DNA from: Hypericum androsaemum
Lineage: Eukaryota > Streptophyta > Magnoliopsida > Malpighiales > Hypericaceae
Direction: 5' to 3'
NCBI GenBank assembly: GCA_963995505.1
Contig: OZ023198.1
Coordinates: 5,232,558 to 5,296,557 of the forward strand
Length of the DNA: 64,000 bases
Part shown: positions 44,934 through 55,680 of the stretch, piece after piece
Numbering within the stretch: position 1 is the first letter of the stretch
How the letters are laid out: the number at the start of each line of letters is the position of its first letter
The notes under the pieces: generated by a model
The model's database searches: none
The model's input: only the letters and a program-made list of their open reading frames with translations
Told to the model about the DNA's origin: nothing
Position numbers and translations under genes: made by a program

Positions 44934-47149
44934 ATGAGACCCCCAATGAGAGGAGGTAAGATCAAGAAGTCTCTCCTCTGTGTTTTCTTTTTAAAGTTAG
45001 GGTTTATGCCTCTTTGTGACTTGTTTCGATTTCTTGTGCAGGAAGAGGCGGAGGCGGCGGCGGCGGCGGGTTTAGGGGCGGAAGGGGTGGTGATGGAGGT
45101 GGCGGGTTTAGGGGAGGAAGAGGAGGTGGCCGAGGAGGAGGAAGGGGTGGCGGTATGTCTTCCCGCGGAGGCGGTGGACGTGGAGGAGGACGTGGATTTG
45201 GCGGTAGAGGTGGACGTGGCGGTGGACGTGGTGGTGGCGGTATGAAGGGAGGAAGCAAAGTTATCGTCGAGCCTCATAGACACGAAGGGGTGTTCATCGC
45301 CAAGGGTAAAGAGGATGCTCTTGTCACTAAGAACATGGTTCCCGGAGAGGCTGTTTACAATGAGAAAAGGATCACCACACAGGTTTGCATCTGCTAATTT
45401 GTGTTGGTCTCGTGCGTTTTTACAGTATCTTTGTGTTGTCTAGGATTAGAGTTCTTACTGCTGTTGAACTGCTTCTTAGGCTGAAGATGGAACTAAGATA
45501 GAATATAGGGTTTGGAACCCCTTCCGTTCGAAATTGGCGGCTGCCATCCTTGGTGGTGTTGACAATATCTGGATTGTAAGTTGAACTAACCCTTTGATCT
45601 TTCGTTATTGTATTTTTGCTTGCAGTGTGATTGTCTCACTATTTTGAGAATTGCTTATAGGTGCCCGGTGCTAAGGTTCTCTACCTTGGAGCTGCCTCGG
45701 GGACTACTGTTTCTCATGTTTCTGATATTGTTGGACCTGTGAGTGGGCTTCCTTGTGATTTAGTTTATGGGTATAATTGTCTTGTTGTAGTGTGCTGAAC
45801 CTGTTCGATATTTTAATGTAGACTGGAGTGGTCTATGCTGTAGAATTCTCCCATAGAAGTGGTAGAGATTTGGTCAATATGGCCAAGAAGAGAACCAATG
45901 TTATCCCCATTATTGAAGATGCTAGACATCCGGCCAAGTACAGGATGCTAGTTGGCATGGTGGATGTTATATTCTCTGATGTTGCACAGCCTGATCAGGT
46001 TTGCTGTTTGCTTACTGTTTGTATGAAATTGCCATTCTGACTTCCGTATTATCAGAATATCATCAAATACTGTATGCCTGTTGTTCATTTGTCAAGTAAG
46101 TTGTTTCTTCCTTGTGCTTGACTTGCATATGGTTAATGTTTGTTATTTCTTATGCCTGTTCTTGTGAAATTTCAAGCTGTTTGCCTTAAACCATCTTTTT
46201 TTTTGTCCATTGATATCTAAATTTCTAGTTGGTGCAATCCTTTTCTTCTATTCATGTGCACTTTTTTTTTAATTCTTTTTACTTTCTGTTTAACAAGTAT
46301 AGTTCTTTTAGAGAAATAATATTCTTAGGCTTCTGTTTTTGTGGCATTAAACATTTTATTTTGTACGTGGAAATCCTTTTTTAAAGTTTGCCAATGGCCA
46401 TTTTGTACTTCCATTAGTTTTTTTTCAATCCTTGTGCCTCCAAGCATATGACGATTTACTCGGATTCCCCTTCAGGACATCTTGAATGATGACAACCCGA
46501 GTCTCTGATGCATGAATTTGGCAGCCTTTCCCTTTTAATTCAGATGTCATTTGTAATTTCACTTTTTTTTAAATCTGTTTACCTTTTTTAAATTCAGATG
46601 GCATTTTACTTTTTTTCAAAGAAGCCTTTTTCTTATTGTTATCTTTTTTTTTTGGTTCTGGCCATTGAATTAAAAGTGACATTTTCCTCTGGAATTTTGT
46701 TTGTGAGCTTCTTTGTAGTATTTGGATGACTCATGATACGTATTTGAATGAGATTGGGAAGGCGGCACCGGTTAGTAATCAAGTAAACATGCGTATTGTT
46801 ACTTTTGCAGGCTAGGATCTTGGCCTTGAATGCTTCATACTTCTTGAAAGCCGGTGGTCATTTTGTTATCTCCATCAAGGTTGGTTGCTTAAATACATAG
46901 ACAAACATCAGTATGGCAAAGATATTTGTTCACTTGTCCTTTGTTCTGATATGGCTCTGCAATTTCTTACAGGCAAATTGTATCGATTCCACCCAGCCCG
47001 CTGAGGCTGTATTCGAGGCTGAAGTGAGGAAGATGACCCAGGAGCAATTCAAGCCTGCAGAGCAGGTCACGCTGGAACCGTTTGAGCGCGACCACGCCTG
47101 TGTTATTGGTGGTTACCGAATGCCGAAGAAGCAGAAGCCTGCAAACTAA
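44934..47149 (+). CDS. FIB: Fibrillarin, rRNA 2'-O-methyltransferase of box C/D snoRNPs
   Basis: Seven exons join in frame to 319 aa: 44934-44955, 45042-45382, 45480-45575, 45661-45738, 45822-45998, 46811-46879 and 46973-47149. The N terminus is a Gly/Arg-rich GAR domain (about residues 8-75) with RGGGRGGG repeats. The methyltransferase part starts [20 protein letters not shown] and has the SAM-binding motif [18 protein letters not shown], then [14 protein letters not shown], the [17 protein letters not shown] segment and [14 protein letters not shown]. The tail is [11 protein letters not shown]. It acts in the nucleolus as the catalytic subunit of box C/D snoRNPs. All introns are GT-AG; the fifth is far longer (812 bp) than the others and carries a snoRNA candidate. 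The gene looks intact. Confidence 0.97.
46442..46514 (+). ncRNA. Intronic box C/D snoRNA, U60-like
   Basis: It lies in fibrillarin intron 5. C box ATGACGA (46448-46454; one change from RTGATGA), C' box ATGATGA (46486-46492), D box CTGA (46505-46508), and a short terminal stem GCAT/ATGC flanking the C and D boxes. The guide before the degenerate D' site reads TCGGATTCCCCTT (about 46460-46472). This is complementary over 13 nt to AAGGGGAATCCGA, a highly conserved stretch of 25S/28S rRNA as I recall it. Arabidopsis fibrillarin genes are known to host U60 snoRNA in their fifth intron, so the position agrees. The exact ends are estimated. Confidence 0.8.
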
Positions 47150-48115
47150 ATTAACATGGTCCCCTGGTTTCGATGGGGTTGCAATGGAATCTGTACCGTG
47201 AAATTGGCAATACGCCAGTTTTATTTTGTAGCTAGTTGATCAGTATTGTTAGTGCTTCCATTACTGGTTTGTACTATTGACTTCATAACAATTTTTGCTC
47301 TCATCTTTGTAGTTGACTTGAACTTGTTTTCTGGATTTCGGCGATTAAGTTGTTGATTCAAGAAATATTAAGTAATCAAAAAATTGCAAAACAACTTTTA
47401 CTTTGAAAAATAGGATTGGTAAACAACTTTTACTTTTATTAAGTTGGTATTCTCAATTATGTAAAAGCATTTTATTCGTTATTCTTTTAGAAACAAAGTT
47501 AGAAACTACTTAATTTAATTATTGAAAGTTAATTTCTCCACCATATTAGGCTGCGATATTCCAAATAATCGAGAGATTATGCTTACATAAAACTATAGTA
47601 AATTTACACTATATACCCTTATTAATGGATACGATCACAGTTTTTTATTTAAAGAATGTGGCTTAGAAACTTATCATTGAGGAACGAATTTGCTAAACAT
47701 TGAAGAAAACAGTTAAATTAGATAGATTTTATATTACAACAATATCAAACCATTCTGCTAAATTATGAAATTAGTTAATAGTCATAACATTAGGTTAGCG
47801 AAATTAGTTACCCGAGCACAGTTCTGGCCCTTCTGGGCCTCCCCTTTGTATACACAAATAACTCCAACTTGCAAGTACGCACATCAATTGCAGATATCTC
47901 ACAGATAGATTCATTGTGGCCGATATTTTGAGATCGATGGAAGAAAACTATGTTGATATGAAGAGAATTTTCTTACTCTTTGAATTTAAGTTATTCAAAG
48001 ATAAGTTTGGCAAAATACAATTTCATAAACTTCAGTTGTTTGAAAAACCCACAACAGGTCTCCAAAGCAAGATTTATGTCACCAAAAAAAATGTGGAAAA
48101 TGGGATAAAATGTGC
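47150..48115. other. 3' flank of fibrillarin and intergenic DNA
   Basis: Roughly the first 150 bp are probable 3' UTR. The rest is AT-rich without a supported gene. Confidence 0.5.
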
Positions 48116-48199
48116 TGTCAGAAGTGGGATTTGAACCCACGCCCTCTCTCGAAGACCAGAACTTGAGTCTGGCGCCTTAGACCACTCGGCCATCCTGAC
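48116..48199 (-). tRNA. trnL-CAA: tRNA-Leu (anticodon CAA), nuclear type, no intron
   Basis: The minus strand reads GTCAGGATGGCCGAGTGGTC..., with a complete cloverleaf: acceptor stem GTCAGGA/TTCTGAC, D arm with GAGTGGTC, anticodon stem CCAGA/TCTGG with loop around CAA, a long variable arm as expected for leucine tRNAs, and T arm GTGGG-TTCAAAT-CCCAC. It contains the internal B-box-like GGTTCAAATCC. T runs follow in the downstream direction only at a distance. Nuclear tRNA-Leu(CAA) genes of plants often carry an intron next to the anticodon; none is present here. Confidence 0.95.
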
Positions 48200-48780
48200 T
48201 TTATTGCATGTTTTGTGGTTATTCATTATATAATATATTTAATATTTTTCATATATAATACACTATTTGAGCGTCCAGTACTTCTTATTTGTTTATGAAA
48301 TTAAAATACAGCGGCCATCAGAATATTATTGCCATTTCTTTTCTTTTTTTTGGTAATATGTGAGAGTAAATAGGGGTCTGAATTTAAAATATATATATAT
48401 GTAAGTGAGAGTAAAAGGCAAAAACATGCAAACAAAAATTTACAAACACAAGACGCTCGTAAATAAGTTTTAGATATTCAAAAGTGGAGTAGGTGCATGG
48501 TTTTGAACTAAAATACCCAACATATCCTTCAAAATTTGAGTGTTCATCTTATAAATCTTATACAGATTCACACATTCCAAATAAACATCAAATAGAACAA
48601 TATCTTTTGATTAGGGAACTCATTTCAACTAAGAATTTCCTGGCAAAAGTTCTGCTTGAAACTCCTACAGCTGTTAAAGGCTCAACAAGAAATTAGTTTA
48701 GATTGGTCTTGGTCCAGGCACCACAAAGACAACTTCTGATGCTTGTCAAGGACAAAGGAAAGAAGAGAATGGTGTTCTTT
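48200..48780. other. Intergenic DNA and 3' flank of the MATE gene
   Basis: AT-rich. The part closest to 48780 is the likely 3' UTR of the minus-strand transporter gene. Confidence 0.5.
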
Positions 48781-51360
48781 TCAGGCATCAGATACCGCAT
48801 TCTTGTCGCTGGTTGCGTCTTGCCCGCCCCACTTTCGCATTCGTTCTGCAGATTGTTCCACCTACAAGCAATAGAGAGCAGGTTTCAGAGATTAGAGGAT
48901 TAATTCCATTGCATAATCAATAGCTAATTGTTCACGGAACACTCACTTCTTTCGTCCAGTTGGTTCTATATACTATAATCGCCAGCAACAGAGTCTGCAG
49001 AGCCATTCCGGCTATCATTCCGCCCCATATTCCCTATCGAAACGTCAGTCGAACAAACAACACAATTCATGTCAAGATAGAAGCCGAGAAGAAAAAAAAA
49101 ATTCATGTCGAAAGAAGTACGCCTATTTCCTCTTGATTTATAGGTATGGAATGTACATCAGCTCGTTGCTTCAAAGTTCTTAGTTGGATACGGAAATTCT
49201 AACGTTTTACGCTCATAGCATGCCTACCTTTACTCCCAAGTCTGCAACATAACCAAGTACGTAGCCCAGTGGAAGACCAAAAACATAGTAGCATCCAACG
49301 TTGATGTAGGCCACTAAGCCTTGCCAGCCACCTCCAATAGCAACACCTATATAGATGGCGCAGCCGGGCGGATCAGCAGCCATCAAAGCCAAACCAACTG
49401 ACATTTTATCGACAAGCGCGAATCGAAGAGGCAAATCGAGGAGTGGTACCTGATAGCACAGGCTGAACACTATTGAGAACCATGGTGATAGCAAGGAGGA
49501 AAGCCAGCTTGGAGACGGCTACTTGCATATCTACGTTGCTCGTGAATATGACCGCGAAGTAGTCCTTTCCTATGAGTACAGCCACCATGCAAACCAGCCC
49601 GATCAAAAGAGACTGAAACACAGTCACGTATACGGCGTACTTTGCAGCTCTAGCATGTCCCATTCCAAGTTCATTGGAAACTCGAACGCTAGACGAAAAC
49701 ATCAGGCACAAACCCGATCAGCAACATACCATACGTGAAATACATTGTCAAACACAGATCAGAGTAAGACCATTTACCTTATAGCCGCATTGATCCCAAT
49801 AAACACCATCGATTCGATTCCGTTCAAGTTCATGCTAAACATGATAAAGAAGATCAGCGAATTTCGAATGCCGAATTCCAAAAAGCTGCAAGTAAAAAGT
49901 CAGGAGAGACTGACTGACCAAATGGAAAGGGAGCCAACTGCAATCACTGCATTGCTCAAGTGACCAGTAAGAATATTGATGCTGGAGAAGTACCAAATCT
50001 CAAGGCAGAGCATTACAGCTGAAGCAACAGATAGCCTGAAAAATGCCCACAAGTCCTTGAAGGCCAGCCACGAGAGCCCCTTCCAACCGTCCGTGCACCA
50101 ACCTGTTGCGTACACCACTTGCGATATGGCGAGCACCCAGCTCGACACGTCGAACGCCACGGCCGCCCCTGTGGTCCCCCAACCCAACCCGAACACAAAA
50201 AGCCACAGCAGCAGAACGTGTGTGGTAAGAGCCACCACTCCGATCACGGCCAACACAAGCACCTTGCTTTGAGCCTGGAGGAACTTTTGGGCGGGAAAGT
50301 TGATGGCAAGCGAGAACAGCTGCGGGATGGTCAGCAGGGTGAACGACCCGGCTAGATCAGCTATGTCATCCTCCTGCCCGAGCAGCTTCAAGATCGGCGT
50401 CGCGAAAATGTACACGGGCAGGAGGACGACACAGGTCGTGGATAGAATTATCCATGACCTCTGCATATAGACTCCCAGCATATCGACGCGCCCTGCCCCG
50501 AATGCCTGACCGCATAGTGTCTCAAGAGCACTTCCCATTCCCAGCTGCAATGTAATTGGAGTTAACAACGAGTTTGCACGGACTTGACATTGCCTGCCTC
50601 ACGTTCCATACAGTCGAAGTTATGCAACAACAAGTCGCTCACAACTACGGAGGAGTACTCGGCCCAAAAAACAAACGCTCAAGGTCGAGGGCCACTTGGA
50701 AAATCCTCTTCACACGAATTGGCCAAATATTATCTTAGAAAATGTTCATGGAACTATGGTAAAATGTGCATGGATTAATCGTAAGATAATCCTTTTCTAT
50801 TTAAGGTAGGCTTATTAGATTAGCAAAATGTGCTCATAGTAAGAAGATTTATTTTTGAATAAATAAAATTTTACTTGTTAAAAAAAAAGTCAACCTCAAC
50901 AATCTATTTGCATATGCTCTAAACATCTTTGATCACTTTGTCAATAACTTTGTATTACAATTTTCTTATCCTACTCAAAATACTAACACTTTAAATTGTG
51001 CTTCAAATTAGTAGAATTTTCACGCTCGTAACTATCTTTTACCGCTTGAATCAAATCTCGAAATCCACGTAGGCTCAGAGCAGAGAAACTAACCATGAAA
51101 CCGAAGGAGAAAGTACCGATGACGGTGAGGGAAATGGAGACGGCGGAGAGCTGCAAGTTGCCGAGATGGCCGACGAAGATGGTGGTGGCGGTGTTGATAC
51201 CGAACTGGCAAAGCATGTTTAAGGTAATGAGCCCGCCTATCCTCCACAGCTTCACCGTCTCCTTCCAGAACATGGCCTTCACCTCCCCGAAGCTCCTCAC
51301 CGGCGTCGGGTAGTCTCCGTCGCCGGAGTTTAGGAGCGGCGCCGTCGTCTCGGTGATCAT
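48781..51360 (-). CDS. DTX: MATE efflux transporter (DETOXIFICATION family)
   Basis: Seven exons on the minus strand join in frame to 491 aa: 51360-51094, 50544-49919, 49834-49778, 49688-49450, 49346-49228, 49033-48947 and 48861-48781, all GT-AG. The length fits plant MATE proteins. The N terminus has the EVKAMFWKETVKLWRIGG segment, then multiple hydrophobic helices. Family landmarks include NTATTIFVGHLG, LGMGSALETLCGQAFGAG, VYMQRSWIIL, NGIESMVFIGINAAI, SVRVSNELGMGHARAAKYAV and GVAIGGGWQG. About 12 helices in two MatE halves are expected. MATE proteins export organic compounds or sequester them in the vacuole by H+ or Na+ antiport. The sequence looks like the DTX27-33 type group, but the substrate cannot be inferred. 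No damage is visible. Confidence 0.95.
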
Positions 51361-52463
51361 GGCGGCCTTGGAGAGGAGGTTGGGTGCAGCTAATTATTTA
51401 GTCACTGGGAGCGAGCTGGTTGGTGAGTTGCTTCTTTTAAAGTAAAACTCTTCTAATATCGTTGGAGTCCACGTGAGAATTATTTAAGTTTTTAGCTCTA
51501 CAATTAATTAATTTTTTTTAATAAGTAAATGCTAAAAAATTACATTGTCTATCTTCAAGTTACTTAAAATCTCGTTTTATAGCGCTATTTAAATGTTACA
51601 CTCGATTGAAATATTTTTTTTACAACAAGATTGCAATCACAAAAATTATTTGAAGACAATTAAAAAGATAAATGAAGATGTAACTTTTACCAAACAAGCG
51701 ATTATAGCACAAATTGCTATTTTTAAAATATTTTTTAAAGTTTGTAAAGTATGTAAAAATATATATTTATACAAAAAATCACTTTATGAGAAAGTTATGA
51801 CTGAGTTTTAGTATTAATATATTTTGAAAAAATATTAATTATTATGATAGAAGAGTTATCTAATTTTAATATTGATCTCTATTTGAGATCGAAATTTTTT
51901 ATCAGTTTACACAGATTATCATTCTAAAACCAAATTGGAGAGTGAAACTTATTTAGAGATTTGGAATTTCAATCTTCAAATAGAGTCTTAAATATTAAGA
52001 TTTAGTAGATATAGATTCGTTATGTTTTTTTTCCCTCAAAAAAAAGATTCGTTATGTTTTATGGTCGACCTCTAGATTGTTAAGTTTTGTTAGATATTTG
52101 GGAATAAAATAGCTCTCAAATAAAAGGTTATAAGTTGTTTAATCATGTTTTAACTACATAATATTTGGTTCTACCAAAAAAAAATACATAATATTTGGAC
52201 ACGAGTTAGACCACATAGTTATCGCTCGAATTATAATATCTTTAGATGGGAACGATTTAAAGTATTTTCAAGACACGAACTAATTATTATTAAATGTTAA
52301 TTGTCAGTCGACCACTTTGTTGCATTTACCACTAGTGTCCAAATGTTGTCGGTGCATTTTAAGATGTCATTTTATTTTATTTGAAGTATAATATAATATT
52401 TTGACATCCTACCAAAAAATATAATATTTTGACAGGAAATATTGTTAACCTTGTTTCTATTTT
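51361..52463. other. Upstream region of the MATE gene and AT-rich DNA
   Basis: No coding feature seen. The first few hundred bases must contain the MATE promoter; I could not assign a clear TATA box. Confidence 0.45.
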
Positions 52464-52734
52464 GGGATAATTACTGTCAGACCTTTGGTGTTTAGCATAT
52501 TCACCTCTCATTTCTTTGTCATTCGAAAATCGATTAAAAATCTCCCGAGATTTGGTTTTATTATACTCTTATGCCCCTCGGTGATGTCAGTAGAGATTTT
52601 TTATTTTTTTGTCAAAGAAAAGACAAAAATACCCTTAGAAAAAAATACCTCCTTCAACCTCTAGATTATGAACACCAAGATCAAACCTAGAAATTAAAAA
52701 AAAACTCAACCAACGAATCGACGACGAGAGCAAC

Positions 52735-52772
<38 letters not shown>

Positions 52773-52830
52773 ACTCCGCCAACAAGAGCCGTCCCCGAAT
52801 CGACGACGAGAGCAACCCATCTCTGGCAAT

Positions 52831-52896
<66 letters not shown>

Positions 52897-53538
52897 ACTT
52901 CGCCAATAAGAGTCGTCCCCGAATCGACGACGAGAGCAACACACCGTCTTAGAGCGACGATTACGATTGGAGGAGGCGACGAAGATTGGAGCGGTGATGA
53001 CAAACAGCAGTGCGACAGGGAGCGGCGACGGCAAACCTATATGCTCCTCCTTCCACCGTCAGCGTCCACTTGTTTAACTCCGCTCGCCTAGGGTTTCGAT
53101 CGCTGCCAAATCCGAGCTCTTCTCGATGGCTCTCGCAATTGAGACGGAGGGGTCGGGGTCTCGCAATACTCTGCCTGGATTCTCCTCGGTGTTCTCATCA
53201 AGCTCGCTGTCGTCAACCGACGTTCTCGTCAATTGCAGGTTTTCTTGTTCGTCGATTGCAGGTTTAGAGCATAATTTCTTGTTCGTTGGTTGAGTTTTTT
53301 TTAAATTTCTAGGTAGGATCTTGATCTTCATAATCTAGAGGTTGAAGGAGGTAATTTTTTATTTTTCAAGGGTATTTTTATCATTTTTTTGACAAAAAAA
53401 AGAAAAAATATCTGCTGACACCAGTCAGGGGCCTGAGAGTATAATAAAATCAAACCTCGGGAGTTTTTTATCGATTTCCGAACGACAGAGGATGAGAGGC
53501 GAATATGAAAAATACCAAGGATCACACAGTAATTATCC
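52464..53538. mobile_element. Mutator-like element with ~230-bp TIRs and CT microsatellites
   Basis: Inverted arms begin GGGATAATTACTGTCAG and end CACACAGTAATTATCC. They share long internal stretches such as TTTTATTATACTCT and CCTCCTTCAACCTCTAGATTATGA in opposite orientation. Flanks TTTCTATTTT and TTTATATTTT are a 10-bp target duplication with one mismatch. The interior holds three copies of GAATCGACGACGAGAGCAAC separated by (CT)n tracts, then GC-rich DNA at 53010-53270 of unknown origin. Confidence 0.82.
52738..52894. repeat. Two (CT)n microsatellites
   Basis: Nearly pure CT runs at about 52738-52771 and 52831-52894, separated by a unit of the GACGACGAGAGCAAC repeat. Confidence 0.9.
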
Positions 53539-53898
53539 TTTATATTTTAGTTCTCATAAATACCTGATATTCGAACATTACCAATTAGTTTGGGTTAAAG
53601 TTGAGTCAGATTCCAAAAAATAGAAATTTTCTACACCGGATTTCAATACAATGACATTTTTATGAGACAAACATATATTCTGATTCAACTTGAATATTTT
53701 TCATCACCGGTCAATTTACTGGATAATACCTTCTATCTATCTAATGGAGAGGAAATCAATCGAACCGACTAAAATCAACATCTGGTCGCAATCAATTATT
53801 TTAGAAAAGTTTGACCAAAAATATATTTTTGAGAGGTGTTACACATGCTTTGTCCGATGCTAGGACACTATGAACCATGTCTCTTTTATTTTATTTTT

Positions 53899-54956
53899 GG
53901 GAAATTACACTCAAGTCCCCCGTGTTTACTTAAATATACTCAAAAGTTTTTCATGTTTGAAAAATTATCTTGTTGTCCCTCTTGTTTGATTTTATTATAC
54001 GTGGGGGTCCCTAGCTGATGTCAGCAACTCTTTTTTTAAATTTTGCCATTGAAACAACAAAAATATCTTTAAAAACAAACAAGCATCTTCAACCTTCCTC
54101 TTCCCTTTTATTTTGTCACCTTCGACCTATGAAATCTAACCCAATAATAGGTTCTTAATCAAAGGTCCAAAAATGGAGATGTTGGAATACACGACCATTC
54201 CCCAACTCCTCCAACTCCATGCGCAATCCATCACCAGCCGGGCCCACCGCGACGACCTCTCCCCGGCCTAACTCCTTCACGCCCTAACCACCGTCCTCCC
54301 TACCCCTCCTAAGCCCTCCACGTGTCCCCTCCTCCTCTTGTACTCGTTCTCCCCATTCTCCTCCCTCCCAAGCCCCACCATTTCTCCTTCAACATGCTCA
54401 TCCGGGCCGACTCCCTGCTCCTTGGCTCCTTCGTGCTCCTCCCCTCGCTCTGCATCTTCCGCCAGATGCGCCGAATCTCTCTTCGCCCCGACTCCCAGTC
54501 CTTTCCCTTTCTTCTCAAGGTTGCCGCCTCTTCGGGCCTGGACCCGGTTTGGCTTCTCCAATAACCTAAACCGGTGCTCCTTGTAGGTCTTTGGTCGATC
54601 GACGGTGATGGGGAGAGGGAAAGCTTGCTTGCCTGAGCCTTCTAGCCGGGCGCATGAAGGACTTGAGAGTAATTTTTCTTTTTTTAGTTCTTTTATCCAA
54701 GTTTACAATTGTCTGATTCAGGCTAGTTTTCTTAATAATATCTTAAAATTATCGCCACTTAGGATATAAAAATATGATGCGGCGATGATGTGGCATTAAT
54801 GTGTATGGTCAGGTTAGAAAAATTAACCCCGGTCAAAAATCTATCACCAAAAGTGTCACTTATCGAAATCTCTGTCACCTAAAAAGAAAAAGTCAAACTA
54901 CAAGGTACTATAGTAACAAAGCGTGAAACTACATAGTACTTTAGTGAACTTTTCCC
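53899..54956. mobile_element. Chimeric pair of Mutator-like ends enclosing a PPR fragment
   Basis: The left end GGGAAATTACACTCAAGTCC and following sequence resemble the TIRs of the elements at 52464 and 55681. The right end (54720-54956, ...TACTTTAGTGAACTTTTCCC) matches the TIR at 59844 in inverted orientation instead. The two ends are not a TIR pair and I see no target duplication. This looks like two overlapping or rearranged elements. Confidence 0.5.
54173..54563 (+). pseudogene. PPR-protein gene fragment
   Basis: Starts MEMLEYTTIPQLLQLHAQSI, typical of the N terminus of plant PPR proteins. After a stop and a frame change it continues HHFSFNMLIRADSLL and IFRQMRRISLRPDSQSFPFLLK, the usual sequence of the first PPR motifs. 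It then ends. The fragment sits next to Mutator-like ends, so capture is likely. Confidence 0.75.
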
Positions 54957-55680
54957 TAAAATCTATCGCTTCTTTAATAAATATAAATTTCATATCATTT
55001 GAATTCCATTTTTTTAGAATTTTTTTTTAAGACTATGTTTGTTAGTGATCGTTTCCAATCCGATCACCAAATAAACAATTAATTTTTCTTTTATCAATTT
55101 ACAACTCAATTCAACCCAACTTTTTTATACTTTATCAGTGATCCAATTCAATCCAATCTAAACTTCTAAATAAACAATTAGTTTCTCTCAATCATCGATA
55201 CTAATTTTCATAAAAAATTTAAAAATTGAGCTCTATTTATTGATAATTTAAAAATACGAGTTGAGAATATTGAGCTTCTATTTATAGTGAATAAAAATAT
55301 ATAAAATTTCATATTTTTTCTGAATAACGTTGTGTCATGTGTCACTATATTCCATTGGAAAAGAAAAAAATAAATAAAATAATGGCCGAGCGCTCGTTGT
55401 CATGGATCGGCTGACCGATCAAAGTCCCCAATCGATTGTCCTTCCATTTTCTTTTCCACAATTTTTTTAATCCAATAATTTTGTTTTTTGCTGTGAGCGA
55501 TCTGGAGAGATTGCTGATAAACTTAGTCTAGGAAAATGTTTGAATGATAGCAATCCTGGAAAGGTAGTTACGAGCTAAGACTTTCCACCTGCAGTAGACG
55601 AATGCAAGAATAGTAGTTGACTAAATGAATACCTTTACTCGAGAAAATGTCCATTAAACTAAGTAACTAGTTTTTTTATT
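54957..55680. other. AT-rich non-coding DNA
   Basis: No gene seen. Confidence 0.5.

Noticed and set aside
44819..45283. Antisense frames over the fibrillarin exon 2 (Pro/Ser/Thr-rich proteins)
   Set aside because: They are shadows of the Gly/Arg-rich GAR codons; the + strand exon structure explains the region.
45828..46040. Frame extending fibrillarin exon 5 into intron 5
   Set aside because: A GT donor follows CCTGATCAG, and the next exon restores the conserved ARILALNA sequence.
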